From the NCBI GenBank assembly GCA_051008975.1, contig JBPCXA010000025.1:1-39757 (forward strand): 39,757 nt of DNA, written 5' to 3'. Shown here one piece after another: positions 14,366 through 20,962 of the stretch. The notes under the pieces are model-generated. The model searched no databases, had not been told where the DNA came from, and saw only the letters and a program-made list of their open reading frames with translations. Origin of the DNA: Persebacter sp051008975. GTDB lineage: Bacteria > Pseudomonadota > Gammaproteobacteria > Tethybacterales > Persebacteraceae. How positions within the stretch are numbered: position 1 is the stretch's first letter; every line of letters starts with the position of its first letter. The position numbers were made by a program, and so were the translations under genes.

Positions 14366-14491
14366 TGCCGAGACATTTTCCCTATTTCTCCTCCCAAAAT
14401 GTTTCGGTTGATTTTTTACGTCAGTAGGTTAAAAGCGCCGGGGGAAGTCTCCCCTCCCTATGTTTTTTTCTTGGCCCCGGCGCTTTTTTTT
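14366..14491 (+). ncRNA. candidate structured small RNA with pyrimidine loop
   Basis: Bases 14368-14379 and 14396-14407 pair over 12 positions (CCGAGACATTTT with AAAATGTTTCGG, one G-U). The 16-base loop CCCTATTTCTCCTCCC is complementary to Shine-Dalgarno sequences. A U-rich spacer and a strong terminator (14435-14491) follow. Promoter candidate at 14354. The features together resemble trans-acting small RNAs that block ribosome binding, but nothing here proves transcription. Confidence 0.5.
14435..14491 (+). terminator. strong terminator, possibly bidirectional
   Basis: GCGCCGGGG pairs with CCCCGGCGC (14475-14483) followed by eight T; the long loop holds a second small hairpin (GGGGA/TCCCC). 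On the minus strand the same stem is followed by only four T, so it may also end the operon at 14525. Confidence 0.85.
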
Positions 14492-14524
14492 GTGCCGATC
14501 TCATCTGCGCGCTCGCGGGATTTG

Positions 14525-14716
14525 TCAGCGTCCAGTCTCCAGTCCCCAATTTCTGGTCAAGGACCAGAGATCACTTCCCTGTTTCAGCGGATCTGAGATG
14601 CGGGCGTTGCGCACTGTTTTAGAGCGATGCTCATTGAGTAGTTGCTGAAATTTTTCCGCGGTGCGGCGGAGCTCAGCCTCAAGTTGCTCTTGTGTCAGGT
14701 TTTGGTGCTGGATCAT
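14525..14716 (-). CDS. small coiled-coil protein
   Basis: 63 residues from the ATG at 14716, which overlaps the upstream stop (ATGA). Helical N-terminal half (NLTQEQLEAELRRTAEKFQQ) then a basic, Trp-containing tail. Unrecognised. Last gene before the terminator at 14435-14491. Confidence 0.6.
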   Translation of the reverse strand: MIQHQNLTQEQLEAELRRTAEKFQQLLNEHRSKTVRNARISDPLKQGSDLWSLTRNWGLETGR

Positions 14717-14871
14717 GAGCGTCGGGATCCTAAGAGCGCCATAACAGCATTCTCGAATCGGTCGAGCATGTCCCACAAGGAGGGTTTACGTGTGGCCTGT
14801 ACTGGCGCTGTGAAGATTCGCTCTGGCAGGGACAGATAGGTCTGGCGTTTATTGATGTGGTCGATGTTCAT
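14713..14871 (-). CDS. small hypothetical protein
   Basis: 52 residues, opening MNIDHINKRQTYLSLPERIF. No family recognised. The stop overlaps the next start (ATGA), and the gene follows the sigma-28-like promoter at 14911-14937 by 39 bases, which supports the start. A GAGAGG ribosome-binding site lies about 10 bases upstream. Confidence 0.6.
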   Translation of the reverse strand: MNIDHINKRQTYLSLPERIFTAPVQATRKPSLWDMLDRFENAVMALLGSRRS

Positions 14872-14910
14872 CAGTGGCCTCTCATATTATCTTGTGCTCT
14901 ATGAAGATAA

Positions 14911-14937
14911 TTATCGGCCCACGTGCTGGCACCTTTA
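14911..14937 (-). promoter_or_regulatory. sigma-28-like promoter
   Basis: Minus strand: TAAAGGTG, 11 bases, GCCGATAA. The -10 is perfect and the -35 has the TAAAG core. One of the best four sites in the window. Confidence 0.7.
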
Positions 14938-15013
14938 GCAACAGTTCACGAGAATTCTCCGATTATATTTCGCGTAGCGTAATTAGTCGTGAGATGAATC
15001 GTTCTTCGGGGAG

Positions 15014-15283
15014 TTATGCGGCATAACAAATACCTCCTGCTCGATAAAGCGGGATGGCTTTCTTGGTCGAAACGACCTTCTGGTGTCCTCTGAGCCTTAT
15101 GTACGCGCCTTTGTTTTGCACGCCGACCACAATACAAGGCGCGCCGTTATAGATTACGAGATCGTATTGGCGGTAGCGATATCGCTTTGTTTTTATCCGT
15201 CGTTGTCCCTTGCTCACCTTATGGGTACGATAGAGACGGAGATTGTCTCCGTCTCGAGTGCGATTTCTAGTGCGACGTCCCAT
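15014..15283 (-). CDS. stand-alone protein resembling the IscB C-terminal domain
   Basis: 89 residues, very basic. A TRDGDNLRLYRTHKVSKGQR stretch, then YDLVIYNGAPCIVVGVQNKG, AYIRLRG and KVVSTKKAIPLYRAGG recall the beta-rich domain that follows RuvC-III in IscB proteins and contacts the target-adjacent motif. No RuvC, HNH or bridge helix is present. It overlaps the upstream gene by 17 bases. It could be a domesticated or leftover IscB piece, or an unrelated small SH3-like basic protein. The resemblance is from memory of the family, not a computed alignment. Confidence 0.5.
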   Translation of the reverse strand: MGRRTRNRTRDGDNLRLYRTHKVSKGQRRIKTKRYRYRQYDLVIYNGAPCIVVGVQNKGAYIRLRGHQKVVSTKKAIPLYRAGGICYAA

Positions 15284-16226
15284 CCCACTGGATAATGCAA
15301 TCGTTGGTCACAAGTGGAACGATGCACTCGAGCTCATCAGCGAGTGTGCTGTGCGTTTCTGCCCCGGTTGCGCGGGCGGCCCATTCCCGCCGCGTTTGGA
15401 TCCCTTCGCGAAGAAACTCTCTTAGCCGTTCAATCTTTTCGGCGGCAGTCTGACAATGCCCACCGCTGTAGTTTTTTCGGATCCCGGTGCGCTCAAAATC
15501 TTCTAATCCGCAGGTTCCGCCGAGATAACTGCCGCAACCGAAACTCAATGCCCCGCTCCGCGCGGCGGCGGCCAGTGACGATCGCAACGGCTGTTGATAT
15601 ACATGGCCTTTGATGGACGCTCGACATTTATGATCCTCAATTATCGTCTGATCTTTGGTCCATCGTCGCCACGTCACTCCGAGATGCTCAATAAGATCGC
15701 CATTGGGTGCCTGATAGATTTGGTGGTTCCTCCCCAACTGCTCTCTCTCCGTTGCTGAATATGGCACGTATTCGGCGAACAGAGAGGGGAGATCGGGTTC
15801 ACGCGTCCACCATTGCCCGCTGTACTTATCAGCGCCAATGTTGGTGTAACCTGCAACCACAGCAGCGTAGGCGTCTATCTGAGCCTGCTTGGTGTCGATG
15901 GTCGCTTGGCGCGCTAAAGCGCGCTGCACCAATTCGCGATATGCGGCATTAGGGTGGTGGCGTCGCGAGGCATCGAGTCGCAGTGCGAGTCCATCGAGCG
16001 ACAACGGATCAACGTTGTCTTGTTTGCAGGCCGCTAATCCATCCGCATAAAGCTCAGCCTGTTTCGTCGTTACGATTACGCCGACGAAATGCCCAGGACC
16101 GTGATTGTCGTACTCATCGAATTCCTCGATAGTGACACTGTAATTGTACGCGCCATGGCGACCACAAAATGCTGACGCTTCTAGGCTCGTGACATTTGGA
16201 AGTCGAACCTTTTGTGTTTCATTCAT
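15267..16226 (-). CDS. hypothetical protein
   Basis: 319 residues from the ATG at 16226 (326 from 16247). A helical middle (AYRELVQRALARQATIDTKQ) is followed by a Trp-rich part (YSGQWWTREPDLPSLFAEYV) and a Cys-containing Gly-rich part (ALSFGCGSYLGGTCGLEDFE). I recognise no family. It overlaps both neighbours, so it is part of the leftward operon that runs from 17332. Confidence 0.65.
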   Translation of the reverse strand: MNETQKVRLPNVTSLEASAFCGRHGAYNYSVTIEEFDEYDNHGPGHFVGVIVTTKQAELYADGLAACKQDNVDPLSLDGLALRLDASRRHHPNAAYRELVQRALARQATIDTKQAQIDAYAAVVAGYTNIGADKYSGQWWTREPDLPSLFAEYVPYSATEREQLGRNHQIYQAPNGDLIEHLGVTWRRWTKDQTIIEDHKCRASIKGHVYQQPLRSSLAAAARSGALSFGCGSYLGGTCGLEDFERTGIRKNYSGGHCQTAAEKIERLREFLREGIQTRREWAARATGAETHSTLADELECIVPLVTNDCIIQWDGTSH

Positions 16227-16767
16227 AGCTTGGCGCTCTAAGGGCAATCATTTGGTCAACCCGAGCACGGTAGGCGTTGTGGCCAACAAAATACACGCAA
16301 ATGCATTGGTCAGTCTCACGGTCGACCTGATAGACTTCGAGATACTCACTCTCGGCCATGATTGAATCCGGGAACCATTCGGATGCATCCACGAACATTC
16401 CAGGCTTCAACTCTTTCGCGGGGATCCGTTGTATTGATTTCATTTGGCGTCGATCCTTTCGCTCATTTTTGGTCCAAATAAGAGACGAATCTTCTCTGGC
16501 AATTTCTTTTGCTTCCTCGCACGTTAAGTGCGATCGAGCGCCTTTCCCCGAAGAACGTCCATGTGCCAATTTCTTAGCCGCTGCTAAATCTTGTGTACAA
16601 CAGGGCATCACTCCGTACGGCTTACCAGAGACTGGGTCCTTACCGCCGCCCGTTATATCTTCCGCCATCCGTAAAACAGAACTATCTTCAGAATCTGTTG
16701 CTCGCTTCTCAACTCTCAGCGTGTCCAACGGACGTAAGGGATTGCGTTTGCCAAATTTGTCTTTCAT
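16219..16767 (-). CDS. hypothetical protein with a duplicated C-terminal module
   Basis: 182 residues. The N-terminal half is basic and polar with a Cys pair (MPCCTQDL); the C-terminal half (about 110-182) opens with IPAKELKPGMFVDASEWFPD, a small beta-rich module. Its last 40 residues (DRETDQCICVYFVGHNAYRA and following) are echoed in the remnant at 17785-17914. Function unknown. Confidence 0.65.
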   Translation of the reverse strand: MKDKFGKRNPLRPLDTLRVEKRATDSEDSSVLRMAEDITGGGKDPVSGKPYGVMPCCTQDLAAAKKLAHGRSSGKGARSHLTCEEAKEIAREDSSLIWTKNERKDRRQMKSIQRIPAKELKPGMFVDASEWFPDSIMAESEYLEVYQVDRETDQCICVYFVGHNAYRARVDQMIALRAPSYE

Positions 16768-17024
16768 TAGCTCGTTCTCCTTTTTCTCTTTGCTCGCAGT
16801 ACGCCTCTAACCTTATCGACCGGCGTATTGTCGATAAGCCATGAAATCAGCGCCGTATTGCCTCTGTCGTTTCCTCTAGGGACATATCCCGAGACATCTA
16901 TCTGAGCCCGAAGCTTATCGGCCTGCGCCTCGCTCAGGCTAATGTCGAGCCGTTTAGCGCCGCGATGGCGGCGAGCTTGTGCTGAGGCTCGGGATTGGGT
17001 TTCTGGATCGGAGTAGGGGGTCAT
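16767..17024 (-). CDS. possible small DNA-binding protein
   Basis: 85 residues, basic at both ends. The middle (KRLDISLSEAQADKLRAQID, then a strand-turn-helix WLIDNTPVDKVRGVL) has a ribbon-helix-helix-like look, and the tail is RAKRKRRTS. It abuts the next gene (stop and start share a base). A repressor-like role is an inference from charge and size only. Confidence 0.5.
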   Translation of the reverse strand: MTPYSDPETQSRASAQARRHRGAKRLDISLSEAQADKLRAQIDVSGYVPRGNDRGNTALISWLIDNTPVDKVRGVLRAKRKRRTS

Positions 17025-17029
17025 CGGGT

Positions 17030-17332
17030 TTAGACGACGCTGATCATCCGACAGAAGTATTTCGCGGCCTGACTGTTGTTCCCATCATTTCTATACGCTA
17101 TAGCTTCCGCTAGCGCTTTGTCGAGATTTGTCTCCGCTCGACAGGTAGCTTTACCGTCAACATAGATATAAAAGGAAATCCCAGTGTCACTGGAATACTC
17201 AACAATTGAGTATGGTCCCACATCATGTACAGTGCGTACGGTTTCCCAAATGAAAGGGGCGCCATTACGAAGAGCGCCGAGATCTGTCGTTGGTTTTACG
17301 TAATCGTCGGCGTTATTAACTTGTTCTCTCAT
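17030..17332 (-). CDS. hypothetical protein
   Basis: 100 residues. The ATG at 17332 is preferred over 17350 because AGGAG lies seven bases before it. The sequence is mixed alpha/beta (SIVEYSSDTGISFYIYVDGK, then NLDKALAEAIAYRN). Unrecognised. It opens the operon driven by the sigma-70 and sigma-28-like promoters at 17365-17431. Confidence 0.65.
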   Translation of the reverse strand: MREQVNNADDYVKPTTDLGALRNGAPFIWETVRTVHDVGPYSIVEYSSDTGISFYIYVDGKATCRAETNLDKALAEAIAYRNDGNNSQAAKYFCRMISVV

Positions 17333-17364
17333 TACCTTCTCCTGGTTCATTGGGTTTGGTTGGG

Positions 17365-17392
17365 TTATCAGCCGATGGGGCCGAGACCTTTA
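17365..17392 (-). promoter_or_regulatory. sigma-28-like promoter, 12-base spacer
   Basis: Minus strand: TAAAGGTC, 12 bases, GCTGATAA. Spacer one base longer than in the others and one change in the -10. Confidence 0.5.
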
Positions 17393-17402
17393 GTGTAGAT
17401 AG

Positions 17403-17431
17403 AATATAAGGTAAACCGGGTTACCGGTCAA
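17403..17431 (-). promoter_or_regulatory. sigma-70 promoter with a dyad filling its spacer
   Basis: Minus strand: TTGACC, 17 bases, TATATT. The spacer holds the near-perfect 16-bp palindrome GGTAACCCGGTTTACC (17410-17425), a likely repressor site. Confidence 0.65.
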
Positions 17432-17517
17432 GCCTCAAAAAAAAATCAACGCCAAGGTGGCGAATGGCATTCGCTAGAGCAAGGAAGCTTAAATCATAGC
17501 TAACTGGCGCTAGAACG

Positions 17518-17724
17518 TTAATCAGCTAGTATCTTTTCACGTTCTGCGGCGGCGATAATTTTTTGCAGGACATTGATCCTTCGTTGCCAGATGCCGATCC
17601 ATTTTCGGTTCCGTCGCGACGAGTGGCGGATTTTACGCTGGAGCTCAAATATCTCTGCATCGCATGTAGAACGCCATGTATCGTGACACAAGCAGTTCCT
17701 TTCTAATTCCCACATCTTGTCCAT
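17518..17724 (-). CDS. small basic helical protein
   Basis: 68 residues with Cys near the N-terminus (NCLCHDTWRSTCDAEIFELQ) and a basic middle (KIRHSSRRNRKWIGIWQRRI). Unrecognised. The start lies 23 bases after the sigma-28-like -10 at 17747, and the gene is followed by about 125 bases without a gene. Confidence 0.55.
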   Translation of the reverse strand: MDKMWELERNCLCHDTWRSTCDAEIFELQRKIRHSSRRNRKWIGIWQRRINVLQKIIAAAEREKILAD

Positions 17725-17746
17725 CTCCGTCGTTTCTGATACTAGG

Positions 17747-17773
17747 TTATCGGCCGCGGGCGCCGGAACGTTA
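17747..17773 (-). promoter_or_regulatory. sigma-28-like promoter
   Basis: Minus strand: TAACGTTC, 11 bases, GCCGATAA. Perfect -10, one change in the TAAA box. Confidence 0.65.
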
Positions 17774-17784
17774 GCCCTGTTATG

Positions 17785-17914
17785 TCAAACGAGCTTTACG
17801 TGCCCCATTCCTGGCGCTCTAAGGGTGATTCTCTGGTCAATCCGAGCGCCGTAGGCATCGTGTCCTACGAAATACACGCAAACGCACTGGTTAGTCTCAC
17901 GGTCGGTTTCGAGG
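17785..17914 (-). pseudogene. remnant of the gene at 16219
   Basis: In frame it encodes ETDRETNQCVCVYFVGHDAY and a further 20 residues, matching the C-terminus of the protein at 16219. The DNA 17812-17905 matches 16231-16324 at about four of five positions. It has no proper start of its own and its upstream part overlaps the zinc-ribbon gene in another frame. Confidence 0.6.
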
Positions 17915-17929
17915 ATCCATACAAATGGA

Positions 17930-18160
17930 TTAATAAGTCGACGTTTCTGCACACAGGAGTTCCCGCGCACGATCACATTTGGCAGCGCGCTTCGAGAGCT
18001 CATCATGCTCAGATATGGGAATCTCTATTGTGCTGAATCGCTTTCTGCAGCGTGCGCAAATTCTGCGGCGCCGAATCCCGCCGCCTGCTACTTTGCCTCG
18101 ACTATCGATAATTCGAGCCTCAACGATGTGCTGACAGCGCGGACATTTCATAATGCTCAT
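17930..18160 (-). CDS. NrdR-like zinc-ribbon protein
   Basis: 76 residues. The N-terminus MKCPRCQHIVEARIIDSRGK, then RRRRICARCRKRFSTIE, matches the zinc ribbon of NrdR (two CxxC pairs with the DSR and RRRR...KRF signature). NrdR's ATP-cone domain is absent, so this is a free-standing DNA-binding ribbon, as seen in several phages. Start at 18160 is chosen by TGATG coupling to the upstream gene. Confidence 0.75.
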   Translation of the reverse strand: MSIMKCPRCQHIVEARIIDSRGKVAGGGIRRRRICARCRKRFSTIEIPISEHDELSKRAAKCDRARELLCAETSTY

Positions 18161-18459
18161 CAAGTTTGCGCGAGGAAACTCCGTCCTTTGAGGGCGGGGA
18201 GGAATCGCGCCCTCCAAGAGTTGTAGTCGTAGACATTTATCACTTCGCCCGTATCCAAGGTTAGCTCGAACTCACCACGACGTATATGATCGATTCTGGC
18301 GATGTTCTCGTATTCGAGATCGTACACCAAGTTGTCTGTCGTTACGATTTCCGTTGCGGCGACATCTGGCAATGTCGCCGCCATTACACGGCGGCCAGGA
18401 TGAAGCATAGACGCGTCATAGATCGAGTCGTCTGTCGCGCAGCCAATAACAAGCAGCAT
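18160..18459 (-). CDS. hypothetical protein whose 3' end is formed by an IS hairpin
   Basis: 99 residues from the ATG at 18459 (GAAAG just before it). A beta-rich protein (LVYDLEYENIARIDHIRRGE, then FELTLDTGEVINVYDY). The last 15 residues (LPALKGRSFLAQT region) are read from the orphan insertion-sequence hairpin 18168-18211, so the native C-terminus was probably replaced. Its stop overlaps the zinc-ribbon start (TGATG). Confidence 0.6.
   Translation of the reverse strand: MLLVIGCATDDSIYDASMLHPGRRVMAATLPDVAATEIVTTDNLVYDLEYENIARIDHIRRGEFELTLDTGEVINVYDYNSWRARFLPALKGRSFLAQT
18168..18211 (+). repeat. orphan IS200/IS605-type terminal hairpin
   Basis: The outer stem GCGCGA/TCGCGC encloses CCGTCC/GGGCGG. 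The sequence closely follows the hairpin at 25441-25478 next to the complete insertion sequence (shared GGAAAC, TTGAG and GGGGAGGAA blocks) but in the opposite orientation. No transposase genes accompany it. Confidence 0.6.
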
Positions 18460-18529
18460 AGCTTTCGTATGCGGTCCAAAAAGCCAAGGTGCCGATGAGT
18501 GCGATTTCCATCGTTCTAATTCTCGGGAT

Positions 18530-18802
18530 CTATATCGACTGGAACGCCCGCATTGACGGAACGAAGCGTGCGTCCAACTTGTTAACCAGAGTAACTCCAA
18601 ACTCACCACCATTGTCCCATACTAACCAGACTTCGCCGGCTGTTAAATCGTTTTTCATCGGTGGGATCGTCACGAGGTAGCTACTATTTGCCTTTCCAAC
18701 TACCGATACGTAGAATCCTTCGCTTTCCAGAATCTCGCCGATCTGCTTCACAGAGACCTGCTGACCATCCCAAGCGAAAACCGTTCCTTTCATGTCGTTC
18801 AT
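18530..18802 (-). CDS. hypothetical protein
   Basis: 90 residues with strand-rich segments (GTVFAWDGQQVSVKQIGEIL, GKANSSYLVTIPPMK, VWLVWDNGGEFGVTLVN). A small beta fold is likely; no family recognised. It has its own sigma-28-like promoter 40 bases upstream and is transcribed together with 18160-18459. Confidence 0.6.
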   Translation of the reverse strand: MNDMKGTVFAWDGQQVSVKQIGEILESEGFYVSVVGKANSSYLVTIPPMKNDLTAGEVWLVWDNGGEFGVTLVNKLDARFVPSMRAFQSI

Positions 18803-18842
18803 TTCGTTAGAGCCTAAAGTGTGTGAATGTCGATGTTAGACT

Positions 18843-18869
18843 GTATCGGCCTCTGGCCCCGGAACTTTA
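18843..18869 (-). promoter_or_regulatory. sigma-28-like promoter
   Basis: Minus strand: TAAAGTTC, 11 bases, GCCGATAC. Close to the FliA consensus in both boxes. It overlaps the stop codon of the gene at 18867. Confidence 0.7.
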
Positions 18870-19181
18870 GTTGTTCTTCGCAATCGCTCCGCAGCCACAA
18901 TCTGTTTGCGTCTTCGACCCGCACCCTGTGCACCATGGTGTAGGATCATAGTCGGGAAACCGGCTCGGGTGAGAACTAACGGTCATGTCGACGAACAACC
19001 TTATATCTTCGTCTGAGACTTGTTCCATTCCACCACCTTCTTCGTCTGGTAGGACGTACCAAAGATTACCGTCGGCGTCGATATCATCGGCGCCGACGGC
19101 CCCAGACGCTTCAGCACGTGCTTGCTCTGGTGCTTCTTTGTGCCATGCCGCGATGGCGGCTTTCATATCGTCAATGGTCAT
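18867..19181 (-). CDS. hypothetical acidic protein with C-terminal Cys cluster
   Basis: 104 residues. Acidic middle (GADDIDADGNLWYVLPDEEG) and a C-terminal Cys set (WCTGCGSKTQTDCGCGAIAK) that could bind zinc. First gene of the leftward arm, after a sigma-70 promoter and a sigma-28-like promoter. No family recognised. Confidence 0.65.
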   Translation of the reverse strand: MTIDDMKAAIAAWHKEAPEQARAEASGAVGADDIDADGNLWYVLPDEEGGGMEQVSDEDIRLFVDMTVSSHPSRFPDYDPTPWCTGCGSKTQTDCGCGAIAKNN

Positions 19182-19216
19182 GTGTTAGTCGTCAGTTTTG
19201 TTGTGCCTATTCCAGA

Positions 19217-19243
19217 TTATCGGCTATCGCGATGAATCCTTTA
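19217..19243 (-). promoter_or_regulatory. sigma-28-like promoter of the leftward arm
   Basis: Minus strand: TAAAGGAT, 11 bases, GCCGATAA. Perfect -10 and spacer; about 36 bases before the first leftward gene. Confidence 0.75.
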
Positions 19244-19276
19244 GCCGTTCCGCAAATTCTTCTCGACTTCCGATAA

Positions 19277-19305
19277 ATTATCCGATATCATGCGAAACAT
19301 GTCAA
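19277..19305 (-). promoter_or_regulatory. strong sigma-70 promoter of the leftward arm
   Basis: Minus strand: TTGACA, 17 bases, GATAAT. Lies upstream of the sigma-28-like site in the same direction, so the arm has tandem promoters of two types. Confidence 0.8.
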
Positions 19306-19309
19306 GTGT

Positions 19310-19336
19310 TAAAGGTTACGATTTCGATGTCGATAA
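19310..19336 (+). promoter_or_regulatory. sigma-28-like promoter of the rightward arm
   Basis: TAAAGGTT, 11 bases, GTCGATAA (7 of 8). It lies back to back with the leftward sigma-70 promoter, only five bases apart. GGTTA and TAACC at its ends form a partial dyad. Confidence 0.6.
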
Positions 19337-19367
19337 CCTAAGGTAAGCAAAGAGCGCAGGTGAGAAC

Positions 19368-19424
19368 ATGTATCTTGCGCAGCCAGTGCGGAAGGGAACA
19401 CGTGTTGATCTTCTTAAGCACTGA
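19368..19424 (+). CDS. 18-residue leader peptide
   Basis: MYLAQPVRKGTRVDLLKH, with a good Shine-Dalgarno (AGGTG, five bases before the ATG). It lies in the long leader between the rightward promoter and the first larger gene. Function unknown; a leader peptide is likely. Confidence 0.4.
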   Translation: MYLAQPVRKGTRVDLLKH

Positions 19425-19453
19425 TGGCACCACATGGTAACGAGAGCTAAATC

Positions 19454-19771
19454 ATGCAAACTATCCGGTTGACGATAGCACAACAAGCAGTCATTGGGAT
19501 CTATGTCACAGATGTAATACATGATTGTGATGATGAGTTCGAAACAGCTTTGCTTCGCGATACGGTAGCTAACGAAGGTCGGGAGCTTCACTTTACATCA
19601 GACGTCGCACCACTGGTTTTGACCGCGTTCGTCAACCTCTCCAACCACTGCGACGTAATTGCCAGAGAAGACACCGATAAACAACGTGCTAAAGCAACTG
19701 CAAATGATAGCCGAGTACTGAGTAACATCGCACAAAAAGTAGCGCGGTGCGAAAACAACGACAATCCATGA
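19454..19771 (+). CDS. hypothetical protein, first gene of the rightward arm
   Basis: 105 residues. Acidic N-terminal half (IYVTDVIHDCDDEFETALLR) and a helical C-terminal half. No family recognised. GAGAG lies about nine bases before the ATG. A weak hairpin with T-rich flank (CCGG/CCGG, about 19804-19825) follows. Confidence 0.6.
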   Translation: MQTIRLTIAQQAVIGIYVTDVIHDCDDEFETALLRDTVANEGRELHFTSDVAPLVLTAFVNLSNHCDVIAREDTDKQRAKATANDSRVLSNIAQKVARCENNDNP

Positions 19772-19819
19772 GCCTTCAAAAGGTATCTTCTCCAGAGAAC
19801 CCGGTCACAAAGCCGGTTG

Positions 19820-19854
19820 TTTTCGTTTCAGAGTCCCGCATTCGCTCCGATACA
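19820..19854 (+). repeat. 35-bp promoter repeat, first copy, with sigma-28-like site
   Basis: Matches 20308-20342 at 32 of 35 bases. It contains TTCAGAGT, 11 bases, TCCGATAC (19827-19853), a weaker member of the sigma-28-like family, and lies 32 bases before the gene at 19886. Confidence 0.6.
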
Positions 19855-19885
19855 ACTAGTATTGAAACTAAAGCATGAGAACGCA

Positions 19886-20287
19886 ATGACCACACAGCAA
19901 CATGATCTCGATCATGAGTTACAGGCGGCGATTTACACTTATCTTGATGCGTGCACGCTAGTGCATCGGGCTAATGTTGAAGCGTGCCGTGTGGCCGGCC
20001 GAGCGTTTTCTGGAAATCCCGATGTTGAAGTAGACAAGACAAAAGAAACAGTATTCTTGGACACCGAGGCAAAGACATTTCGTGCTTCTTTCTCGCTACA
20101 TGTTGGCCGCAACTATGTCCGGATCAATTGTGGTAAACAGATATTTGGTTATGTTGCGCATAGCGATACCAAAAGGGTAAGGCGAGGCTTTTTGCTAAAA
20201 GCCGGGGCGCGTGGTCCTGCGCTGAATGTTGCTAGAGGCAATGTGCTTACCGGTCAATATAAGCCGACTGGTATATGCATTTCGTGA
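19886..20287 (+). CDS. hypothetical protein
   Basis: 133 residues from the ATG at 19886. Helical N-terminus (DHELQAAIYTYLDACTLVHR), then a beta-rich part with a basic end (YVAHSDTKRVRRGFLLKAGA). No family recognised. The start was chosen because it is the first ATG after the promoter repeat, with GAGAA upstream. Confidence 0.6.
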   Translation: MTTQQHDLDHELQAAIYTYLDACTLVHRANVEACRVAGRAFSGNPDVEVDKTKETVFLDTEAKTFRASFSLHVGRNYVRINCGKQIFGYVAHSDTKRVRRGFLLKAGARGPALNVARGNVLTGQYKPTGICIS

Positions 20288-20307
20288 TGACGATCGCAGT
20301 CTCGGTT

Positions 20308-20342
20308 CTTTCGTTTCAGATCCCCGCATTCGCTCCGATACA
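20308..20342 (+). repeat. 35-bp promoter repeat, second copy, with sigma-28-like site
   Basis: Contains TTCAGATC, 11 bases, TCCGATAC (20315-20341) and lies 24 bases before the ATG at 20366. See the first copy at 19820. Confidence 0.6.
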
Positions 20343-20365
20343 GGCTTCGAGATCACAACGGAACC

Positions 20366-20533
20366 ATGAGAATGCTTTTTAGGAAAACGAAACGAGCAGC
20401 GCGCAAGCAGCGACGGCAAGGCGCTGAGCCGTTCTCTAGCGGCCGTAGAGATGCCGAGTTCGCTAGAGCGGTGGAGCGCCAGCTCCTGGATGTTCTAGCC
20501 GCCGACAAAGCCCTCCTAAGGCGCCTACGATGA
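20366..20533 (+). CDS. small basic protein
   Basis: 55 residues, very basic at the N-terminus (MRMLFRKTKRAARKQRRQGA), helical after that. GGA lies before the ATG. The stop overlaps the next start (ATGA). Unrecognised; may bind nucleic acid. Confidence 0.55.
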   Translation: MRMLFRKTKRAARKQRRQGAEPFSSGRRDAEFARAVERQLLDVLAADKALLRRLR

Positions 20534-20673
20534 GCGACATTGAACGATGGCAAACGTTGCGCACCGAAATCGCAGAACTCGTGGCTAGCGGGCCAGGAGA
20601 GGGCCTAGAGCAACTAATGCGCAATATTGCCGATCTTGACTGGCTTATAGCAAAGTATGACACGGGGATCTAG
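20530..20673 (+). CDS. small helical protein
   Basis: 47 residues: MSDIERWQTLRTEIAELVAS, then a second helix ending with a short polar tail. Coupled to the upstream gene by ATGA. Unrecognised. Confidence 0.55.
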   Translation: MSDIERWQTLRTEIAELVASGPGEGLEQLMRNIADLDWLIAKYDTGI

Positions 20674-20682
20674 GACTTCATT

Positions 20683-20859
20683 ATGGCACTGTTGTTTAAA
20701 CTCGAATCTTCTTTCGCAGAAACTCAGAAGCTCGCAAAGACCACGCCAGACAAAGACTTCTTCTCGGATGCTGGTCATGGTTGGATATCGGCAACAATGT
20801 TTTGCACATCGCGCAAGCGTTACGTGACGAGGATTTATCGGCGTTTTGGCCGCGCCTGA
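20683..20859 (+). CDS. small hypothetical protein
   Basis: 58 residues with a basic C-terminus (FCTSRKRYVTRIYRRFGRA). AGGA lies seven bases before the ATG, next to the upstream stop. Unrecognised. Confidence 0.45.
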   Translation: MALLFKLESSFAETQKLAKTTPDKDFFSDAGHGWISATMFCTSRKRYVTRIYRRFGRA

Positions 20860-20880
20860 TTTGTAACCTGTAGTGTTTTT

Positions 20881-20894
20881 GTGATGCCCGTCAC
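20881..20894. promoter_or_regulatory. palindromic operator, copy 1
   Basis: GTGATGCCCGTCAC, whose reverse complement occurs at 21559-21572. This copy touches the -35 of the sigma-28-like site at 20895. Confidence 0.55.
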
Positions 20895-20921
20895 GCAAGG
20901 ATTACCGTCGGCGGCCGTTAA
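20895..20921 (+). promoter_or_regulatory. sigma-28-like promoter
   Basis: GCAAGGAT, 11 bases, GCCGTTAA (7 of 8 in the -10). About 41 bases before the ATG at 20963 and directly after the operator. Confidence 0.5.
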
Positions 20922-20962
20922 CCTTTATAGGCAACGAAACACAATCACTGATGAGCACGAAT

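Noticed and set aside
19820..20342. CRISPR-like repeat pair
   Set aside because: Only two copies about 490 bases apart with genes between; they are promoter repeats.
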